Origin: Eucommia ulmoides
Taxonomy: Eukaryota; Streptophyta; Magnoliopsida; Garryales; Eucommiaceae
Length of the DNA: 64,000 bases
Assembly: GCA_016647705.1 (NCBI GenBank)
Contig: CM028335.1
Location: 7,332,579-7,396,578, forward strand
Direction: 5' to 3'
Under the pieces are notes generated by a model. The model was not told the origin of the DNA and ran no database searches. It saw nothing but the letters and a program-made list of their open reading frames with translations. The translations under genes and the position numbers were made by a program. The first letter of the stretch is position 1. The number at the start of each line of letters is the position of its first letter. Of this stretch, positions 56,406 to 64,000 are shown piece by piece.

Positions 56406-57609
56406 ATGCCTATGAAAGCCGTTGCAAAACGACAAAGGGGTGAGGGATCCGGTTTATGATCCATCGATCTTGTATCTAATTATGATTCAAGCCAATTCGT
56501 TTCAAAACAGGTGGAGCAATATTTCAATAGATTTGAGCACAAACGCAATTGCATTCGTGAACGTGGCTTCGCCAAACTAGATGAGCTTCTGGACGAAATT
56601 GCGAATGTGATACAAGAAAGAGGTTAGAAGCACTTGTGTAGACAATCGGGCCCAAGCGATGCCACATTGGTTCGTTAATTCTTCGTAAATGTCGTAGATT
56701 GCGAGAACCACTAGACCATGGTCTGGAATCGTGTGGTGAAGTTTGATGATGAGACAATAAACGAGTACCTGAGGTTGCCTACTGAGAAGCCCGATGAAGA
56801 TTCAGATAAGGACATGGTGAAGAAGGATCTAGAAACGGTGATCAAGATGATATGTTCCGGAAATGTGCATTTGGTACATACGAGGCCAAATTTGGCTATT
56901 TTCCTATCCAAGCACTTGAAGAAATTCCTGAAAATTTGGTTCCATTTTATATGCGCCAAACTGCACCCGATGGCTCATTTGACTGACGTTACAAAAGACA
57001 GGGCCTTAACTCTATATTCTATTGAGACAAATCAACCATTAAACGTTGGTTTTCTTGTCAATTCTGCCATCCAATGTGTCATCCGGAACACCAAAACAGG
57101 CATGCCCTTCCTCTCTCTTTTCACCGAGCTATTTTGGAAAACGGGTGTGGTAATATTTAACGGTAGCTTGTGCCACCCCAAAAGAGCTTTGGATATCCCG
57201 GCCATGAAGCGAATATGGAGAAACTAAGTTGAGGAAAGAGATGAAGAAAAAAACAAGGTTATCCATAGCCCAAAGTTTTAGGGTTCTCGTCCGAGCGAAA
57301 ATCACGATGGAAAGTCTTCACCAATAAGTGGTGTATTAGAGAGAGCAACTTCAAGCTCTACAGTTAGACACCGATGCAATTCGAAATGAACAATATCAAA
57401 TTCGAAATGAAAACTCTAAATTCCAAATGTACCAAGACCTATAGAACCAGACGATGCATCAGGCTCTCTAGTACTTCGGAATGGCAGCAGGCTATGATAT
57501 GAGCGGCCATCCCCTGATGCACCCGCTCCTGTCACATCTTCGGCAACCACCACACAATCTCTCCCACTACAATGGTGGTGGGGACGACATGCCTCACGAC
57601 GGTCAGTAG
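56406..57609 (+). pseudogene. Extra ORF: putative plant transposon protein domain
   Basis: It opens MPMKAVAKRQRGEGSGL and, beyond a TGA, continues FNRFEHKRNCIRERGFAKLD, then IQERG and the core MVWNRVVKFDDETINEYLRL and IWFHFICAKLHPMAHLTDVT, then KDRALTLYSIETNQPLNVGF. These features match the putative plant transposon protein domain found downstream of pol in Athila/Tat-type elements. After TAA at 57225 a shifted frame has a coiled coil (TDAIRNEQYQIRNENSKFQM) and a Gly/His-rich end stopping at 57609. Role unknown. Envelope-like ORFs sit here in Athila, but I see no signal or membrane segment. At least five stops or shifts are present. Confidence 0.75.
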
Positions 57610-59231
57610 GAAGTGAGACTTTAATGTTTCACTTCCCAGGTGCGTGTTAAAAAAATCTCTCCGTCATCATGCTCCATGCCTATTGTTGGGATCAATGTTG
57701 GGTCACTGTGGACACTGACCAGTCTAAGTTTGGGGGGATGTTTATGTTATGTTTTGTATGCTTTATGTTTTGTTTTGTTTTTTCTAGTTTAATGACTTTT
57801 GTTGATTATGTAGTTAAGTTTAAATAGTTGTTAAACGTTATGTAGTTTAATTTAAATTGTTTTTTAGTTTCATGCACGTTTAGTTGTTAAATATTGTGTT
57901 GTTTAATATTAGTGAAAGTATGTTTGTGTTAGTAGTAGTAATTTTTGTGTGCAGAGTTTTTGTAGTTCTTCTAGGCCATTACCCAATGAAATTATCTGCT
58001 AGGTGTTATCGAGGTTAAGGGTAATGCCCATTTATGTGTGTTCTGCGTGCTTGACATCTCGTTTTGGTAAAAGTCATTATCGATCGTAAGTTGTACGAGC
58101 ACGTAGACTCAATGTACTAGCTATCTATTCGATTTGACACCAATTATCCAGTAGCCAAGTTCATGATAATTTTAGGAATTCTAGAACCTGATTGGAGGAA
58201 ATTCAAGGCGAAATCCCAGGCGAGGTAGTTCAGAAGATATGATTTAGGCATTCATTTTGATCGCTGGAGCCGTTGAAGCCTTCCATGTATAATGTTTTAC
58301 CCTTCGTTACCCTGTTGAAGCCTGTTATCTGTTCCAATTCTGAACACATATCAAATACCCTGACCAATTAATTTTTTTTCCAAATCATTGTTGCTATACC
58401 TAAGGCACGATTTGAGTCGTAATCAAGTTAGCATTTGTTTATACTACTTGAAGTGAGCGATGAGGTTTTAGGCAAACTTTTGATTGGTTTGGTATTCGAG
58501 TACTCATTTGTTATTTTTCTATCGTAGTTCCACACCCGTGAAATTGTACAAATCAAATAAGTTTGGGGGTGTGCCCGTTAAAAAAAGTGAAAATACGGTT
58601 TTGTTTTTGTTTGTTTCGACAAATGAGTATTACGTTTTAAAATATAAGTTCAGGGTTGTTTCAAATTTGTCTTTGTGGGTAGGAGTTAATTTGAGTACCA
58701 AGCATACTGCCTTGGGTATCATTGATCAAAAGACGTTTACCTATTTTATATTCCCGATATACCCTTGGCCAGTTGATAAAAATCGAACCAAGTCATTTTT
58801 ATCTTTTTGAATTGCTTAGCCTACATTACTGGAGAGTGGAACCTAGTCTGGCATATGAAAATCCTATACCTTATCGGTTTTAAGTCATGAACTTTGTTGG
58901 TGGATAATCCAATTCGATCTTTGGATGGTTGTATAATTAGAGTTTTTGCACACACATTTGAAAATGATCTCGAATAGCGTTTATCGTTATTGAATGTTGA
59001 AATTCTAGAACACCACATGGTGCGTTTTATTCTTGAACTTGATATAATTAGGGGTCGTTGAGGGAAAACTTTTTGGTCGATTGGTTGAATTCAAAACTCA
59101 AACGTCGTTATTTTTAGTTCGTTTGTGTTTTTCATTTTTAGTATTTAAGTTCGTTAATTAGTTGTGGGAGTTTATTTTATTGTGTGGGTGTTTTGCTGGA
59201 GGACTAGCAAAATATCAAGTTTGGGGGTATT
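57610..59231 (+). other. Long 3' untranslated region with three polypurine tracts
   Basis: Three AAGTTTGGGGG-type tracts lie at 57726-57737, 58555-58571 and 59217-59231. The last one directly precedes the 3' LTR. Blocks such as GGTCACTGTGGACACTGACC are shared, in reverse, with 9850-9900 and 63190-63230. The open frame 58484-58810 has no support as a gene. Confidence 0.7.
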
Positions 59232-60383
59232 TGATAGATTGATTTTATTTATATATTTCTAAACCGATTTTGGTAGTTTTTTAATGTTCTTGTAATGTTT
59301 TAATTCATTTTTATTCGTTTTTATGTAAATCAGGTGTTAGGGATGAAAACAATTGAAAATCAAGTTAATCGGTAGGACGTCGGTGAAGAAACGTTGAAAA
59401 AAGAGCTAAATAGACCAACTTGTAGCCTTCTCGCTGCAGCGCTAGCAGCACAGAGCCACTGGCCCTTGCTCGTTGCAATGAGCAAAGGTCAGTGGACCAA
59501 GCAACAGCTGACAACGCGTTTTCTTGATATTTTTTAGGATATTTTGATCTATATTTGTATCCACCTATTTCCTACCTTAACAAGAGAGTCTTAGAACATT
59601 CCTTAGTGCCCTAGATCAGACCAAAGCGGAGAATAAGACATTTGGAGAAGAGAAAACGATCTTTGAGCGATTTTTGCGGAAGTGGAACCATCCACTTTAC
59701 AGATTTGTCATTCCTTCTTTGTTTTTCTCTTTATTTCTAAACTTTGTTGGTTGAATGATGATGTTATTCTCATATATTGTTGAATATTCAGTTATGATCA
59801 TGAGTAGCTAAGTATTTATTATCTAGGGATTGATGAGTTCTGAATATATATGTTTGAGTGAATCCGTGTTTCGTTAACAGTTGTTCATCCATATTTGATT
59901 GTGTTTACCGTTTTATTACATCCATAGTATGCTTTATATGATATTATGGTTGGTTTGAGAATATGAGGTTTGACACTCAGGAGAGGTAACCCTAGATTCG
60001 GACTAGGGTTAAAACACAATACAACGTTCTAATGTTTCAGGAGATTATTAGAACGTGTGCAATCCGCGAGGTTAGGACAAGACTCATGTAATCGTTTAGA
60101 CGCTAGATAGGGATATCGGTGTTGACACGATTGCATATTTACTCACTTTACACTCAGGAGAGATAGTGAGTGAGTTTTAGATACCTAAATTGTCGGATAG
60201 ATTGAATACCATTAATGTAAATTAGACTAAATCAAACATGTATAAGTGAACGAAATTAATCCCTAGGTAACCCATTCACATAAAATTAATTTCAAGTCTT
60301 TAGGTTTAATTTGTTTTCAAATAGCAAACACATTTCAAATCTTGAATTATCTAGATAAAATTGAGTTATGTCAATTGTAGTAC
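59232..60383 (+). mobile_element. 3' LTR of Athila-like element, truncated
   Basis: It starts TGATAGATTGATTTTATTT after the polypurine tract and matches the 5' LTR until GTCAATTGTAGTAC. There it gives way to the end of a minus-strand LTR (TGGTAGCAG). About 200 terminal bases are missing, so no target duplication can be tested. A middle part of the palindrome cluster is also deleted relative to the 5' LTR. Confidence 0.85.
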
Positions 60384-61775
60384 TGGTAGCAGAATATTAT
60401 GTCGCTACTTTCACCGCAATTGTACGGGTAAAGTTTTATAGAATATGGAAGAGTAAGAGCTGTCGTATCTACAGGGATTGGATTAAATTGTCGTTGAGTA
60501 CCGCGATTATCATAACTGAACTTTTTTTAGGGGATAAAAATTGGGTTTTTATTCTTATAAATAATATACTAATCTAATTAATTAATTAAACTAATTAACC
60601 TAATATACTAATATTGACATTTAAGGGAGTAAATTGTCTAGGAATTAACTTCGTTCATTCAAACACATTCAATTCAATATAGTTTACATTAACGGTATTC
60701 ACATTATCCGCCAATCTAGATATTGAAATCTCACTCACTACCTCTCCCGAGTGTAAAGTGAATAAATATGTGATTTCGCGTCAATGTCAAAGTCCCCCTC
60801 GAGCGTCTATACGACACTTGGTCACATGAGTCTCACCCCAACCTCACGGATTGCATACTTTCTAATGCCTTCCCGAGTCATTAGATCGTTAGGTTGTGTT
60901 TAAACCCTAGTTCAAATCTGGGGTTACCTCTCCCGAGTGTCAAACCCTGTATTCTCAAAACCTACCCTAATACCATAACAAGCATATCAAGATTGTAATA
61001 AAACGGTAAATACAATCGGATAAACATGAACAACCATTAACGAAACATTGATTTATTCAAACAACGTTTTTATGAAATCAATCAAGCCCTAGACAATATA
61101 TATTTAGCTATACATGGCCATAACCCAATATTCAATTACAAACAAGCTAAACATGATTAAATACTAAAAAGGGTTTAAGAAATAAAGATAGAAATAAGGG
61201 AAAATAATCGTTATTTGAAGAACGGGTGATTCTGCGTCCGTGATTTCCGCTCCGATCTTGTTCCCTCTTCTTGAATTAGAAATCTCCTCCCTCTGGTATA
61301 TCTTGGATCTATCAAGAACACTTCCCAAAACATTTAAGTGTTTGGGAAGAAGAGGGAAGATATATGGGATCCCAAAATATCAACAAAATATCCTAAAATA
61401 TTTGGTTTCGGACCGCTGCAGCGGTGGGGAAGTCAGTAGCCTTTTCTGACTGGTAACCGGTGTAGCGGTGGAAAAACCACAACTCTCTGTATTTTGACTG
61501 TTGTAATGGTGGTTTCACCTCTGCAGCGGTGGAAAAACAACAACTCTCTACATTTTGACTGCTGCAGCGGTGGAGTTGCTAATATTGGAATTCCTTTTTT
61601 TGCACTTTTTCCACTGTTCTTCCACCGACTTGCTCGTTTATGGACTGTTTTCATCTTTTTTCGCCCCAAATACCTAATTTATACATAAACAAATAAAAAC
61701 ATATTAAAATGCTATAATAATACTCGAAAACTACCAAAATCGATTTGAGAATAAATAGATAAATTACACCTATGA
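60384..61775 (-). mobile_element. 3' LTR of second gag/pol-less LTR element
   Basis: Minus strand: starts TCATAGGTGTAATTTATC (TG mutated to TC) after the tract AAGTTTGGGGGGTATT and ends GCTACCA at 60384. It matches 10822-12158 and carries a palindrome cluster at 61411-61575. The left edge abuts the truncated Athila LTR. Confidence 0.82.
61411..61575. repeat. CCGCTGCAGCGG palindrome cluster in LTR
   Basis: About five copies, including two perfect cores, alternate with TGGAAAAACAACAACTCTC-type spacers. The spacers differ from those of 8058-8205 although the palindromes agree. Confidence 0.75.
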
Positions 61776-63277
61776 AATACCCCCCAAACTTAGAATTTTG
61801 TTAGTCCTCGAGCAAAACACTCACACTAAAAATAAAAAACACAATGAAATAACTAACACAAAAACTAAACAACGAATAAAAACACAAACAACCTAAACAT
61901 AACGATACGCGAGTTTTGAATTCAACTATCAACCAAAATATTTTTCCCTCAACAACCCCCAATCATATCGAGTTCAGGAGTAAAACGCACCATGTGATGC
62001 TCTAGAATTTTGACAATCAATAATGGTAAACGCCATTCTAGATCCTTTCAAAGTGTGTGCGAAACTCAATTATATAACTATCCAACAACTGGATTGGATT
62101 ATCCACCAACCAAGCTCATGACTTAAACCGATAAGGATTAGGATTTCCATAAGTCTGAATGGGTTTCACTCTCCACTAATGTAGGCTAAGCAGTTCATAA
62201 AGATAAAAAAGACTTGGTTCAGTTTGGAACATGGCCAAGGGTATATCAGGAATATAAAATAGATTAATGTCGTTAACTTAACGATACCCAAGACACAACG
62301 CTTGCCACACAATCACTCTCGAACCCCCACAGATAAATTCAAAACAACCCTGAACATACATTTAAGAACTCCGTACTCACTTGTCAAAAGAAACTATAAT
62401 AGAATTATATTTACATATATATATTTTTTTTAAAGAACTACACTCCTAAACTTATTCTATTATTACAATTTCACGGGTATGGTTAAAACGAAAGAAAAAT
62501 GACAAGTGAGTATTCGAATACCGAACCAATGAAAAGTTCGCCCAAAACCCAACTGCTCACTTCAAATAGCATAAACGAATGCTAACTTGATTTCACTCAA
62601 ATTGTACCTTCGGTTTAGTGACTTAGGTTTGGAAAAAGTTTTATCGGCCAAGGTATTTGTTACGTGTTCAGAATTGAAACAACTTATAGGTTTCAACAGG
62701 GTAACGAGGGATAAAATATATTACATAGTAAGCTTCAAAGGCTCAAGCGATCAAAATGAAAGCCTAAATCATATCTCCTGAACTACCTCGCCTAGGATTT
62801 TGTGTCAAGTTTTCTCCAATCAAGTTCTAGAATCCTTAAAATTACCATGAATTTGGCTAATGGATAATCGGCCTCAAATCAATTGAATAGCTATACATTG
62901 AGTCTACGTACTCGTGCAAATTAGGATTCACAATAACTTTTACCAAAACGACATGTCAAGCACACAGAACACACATGAATGGGCATTACCCTTGACCTCA
63001 AAAAACAACTAGGGGATAACATCATCATTGGGTAATGGCCCAGATAAACGCAAAACGCAGCACACAACAACAACAACAACAACAAACAAAAACATACTAC
63101 ACTAAACTAAACAAACATGTATACAATTAAACAATAAATTAACTTAAATTATATAACTAACAACAATAAAACATAATAGCATACTACACATCACCCTCAA
63201 ACTTAAAACGGGCAGTGTCCACAGTGACCCAATCATCAATCTCAACATTTGAAATAAAGTATGCCGACGAAGGGGGT
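61776..63277 (-). other. 3' untranslated part of second gag/pol-less element
   Basis: It matches 8428-9942 in the same orientation and the reverse of 57610-59231. Minus-strand polypurine-like tracts lie near 61780, 62445 and 63190. No gene. Confidence 0.7.
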
Positions 63278-63835
63278 TTAGAACACGTACCTGGAAGGCG
63301 AGACAATCTCGCATTCGAGTGAAGTCGACGGTGATGATCTAATTTATTTGAGAGTTGGGTTGTCTCCTAAGAAGCGCTTGGTTTAAAGTCCTTAGCTTGA
63401 CATGGAGAAGTGCTCGTCAAAGAGTGACTTCTGCCCATAGTAAGTGTCATACAACACCACATATGGGTCTTAATTTTGAATGCCCTCAAGCTTGGCGAGA
63501 TTTGGATTTGCTTGGCTCGAATTCCCAACTTGATTCTTCTCCGGATTTTATGCTTGGTAGGCGTGGATGAATGGAGTTGGAAGTAGTGGAGTACAAGTGA
63601 GCCACATTGGATCCTTATAGAAATGTTCCTCTTTGATCGGTGTCAAAATCACAACGTGGATCTCAAACGGTGGATAATCACAAGTGTTATCTTGTGATTC
63701 TTCATCGTTGCTCAATTTTTGGGTGTCCTCCTCATTAGGATCTTCATTAACAATCAAACCCAATGTCCTCTCATTTACATTTGGTTCCTCACGGTGGCTT
63801 TCAATGCATATGGCGTTTGTGTCTCTTAGTGCCAC
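63278..63835 (-). pseudogene. Conserved orphan ORF, second copy
   Basis: It opens MALRDTNAICIESHREEP at 63835, has an acidic segment, FEIHVVILTPIKEEHFYKDP, MWLTCTPLLPTPFI, a stop at 63548, then ANPNLAKLEGIQN, DPYVVLYDTYYGQ and an end near SPSRYVF. Each block matches the ORF at 9943-10483 in order and spacing. The acidic middle differs most. I cannot assign a function. Stops and a frameshift mark it as a relic. It lies in the internal region of a gag/pol-less LTR element directly next to the 5' LTR, because the primer site is deleted. Confidence 0.6.
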
Positions 63836-63837
63836 CG

Positions 63838-64000
63838 TTTCTGAATATTACGTCGCTACTTTCACTGCAAGTGTACGAGTCAAGTTTTATAGAATAGAGA
63901 AGAGTAAGGGTTGTCGTATCCACATGGATTGGATTAAATTGTCATTGAGTACCGATATTATCATAACCGAACTTTTTTTAGGGGATAAAAATTGGGTTTT
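63838..64000 (-). mobile_element. Partial 5' LTR of second gag/pol-less element
   Basis: It matches 60392 onward (GAATATTACGTCGCTACTTT, then CGTATCCACATGGATTGGA). The last bases of the LTR and the primer binding site are deleted, so the LTR joins the internal ORF directly. It is cut by the window end. Confidence 0.75.

Larger units (their letters stand above)
45936..60383 (+). mobile_element. Athila-like Ty3/gypsy element with nested solo LTRs
   Basis: 5' LTR 45936-47312, primer site 47319, gag from 47455, protease, RT, RNase H, integrase to about 55377, an extra ORF 56406-57609, a long 3' untranslated region, and a 3' LTR 59232-60383 cut short. CDLGTSINLM protease, the RT thumb and RNase H text and the PF20167-like extra ORF are typical of the Athila/Tat side of Ty3/gypsy. 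Gag is split by solo LTRs at 48270-49691 and 49786-50929. Confidence 0.88.

Noticed and set aside
58484..58810. 108-codon ORF in the Athila 3' untranslated region
   Set aside because: The homologous stretches near 9100 and 62450 have no matching open frame, so protein conservation is absent.
1..64000. tRNA or rRNA genes
   Set aside because: I saw no cloverleaf with conserved A and B boxes and no rRNA-like sequence. The tRNA-like matches are retroelement primer sites.

Overview
The window reads as eudicot plant nuclear DNA from a repeat-rich, probably heterochromatic region. It is AT-rich and holds no intact host gene. Almost everything recognisable is a transposable element or an integrated plant pararetrovirus, and most reading frames are broken. 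The plant assignment rests on the element families: a caulimovirid-type endogenous viral element, Tekay/Del-like and Athila-like Ty3/gypsy retrotransposons, and a MuDR-type MULE that carries an ULP1-like gene and a captured piece of plasma-membrane H+-ATPase. I cannot name the species.

Layout. (1) 1-5330: a rearranged endogenous pararetrovirus with three reverse transcriptase copies. Two of them form a near-palindrome around 2941-3077. Two consecutive minus-strand ORFs each carry a retroviral-type aspartic protease motif, and two small similar ORFs lie at 48-700. (2) 5331-12158: an Athila-type 3' end with LTR (6223-7533), then a minus-strand LTR element without gag or pol (7534-12158). (3) 12669-40767: a very large MULE bracketed by a ~180-bp direct repeat. 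Its transposase gene (+) is split by a 13.8-kb Tekay-like element (16565-30357, target duplication CAACG). That element is itself split by an antisense solo LTR of related structure (21997-24958, GGCAT). The MULE also carries H+-ATPase exon fragments (32630-33285) and an opposite-strand ULP1-like gene split by another solo LTR (36068-38941, TAACT). (4) 40951-45935: noncoding repeats, a minisatellite and a solo LTR (43225-44619). (5) 45936-60383: an Athila-like element with gag, protease, RT, RNase H, integrase and an extra ORF. Its gag is split by two solo LTRs (48270-49691, duplication ACTAT; 49786-50929). (6) 60384-64000: a second gag/pol-less minus-strand LTR element that runs off the window.

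Nesting order, from target duplications and resumed reading frames: the MULE came first, then the Tekay-like element and the solo LTR in the ULP1-like gene, then the antisense solo LTR inside the Tekay-like element. The Athila element predates the two solo LTRs in its gag.

Leads most worth following: the double-protease pararetrovirus with an ATGA-coupled ORF pair; the MULE that combines transposase, ULP1-like gene and captured H+-ATPase exons, with direct repeats bracketing the additions; clusters of GC-rich palindromes at similar positions in several LTRs; and a conserved orphan ORF in the two gag/pol-less LTR elements. All calls come from reading the sequence and from family knowledge; no database search was run.
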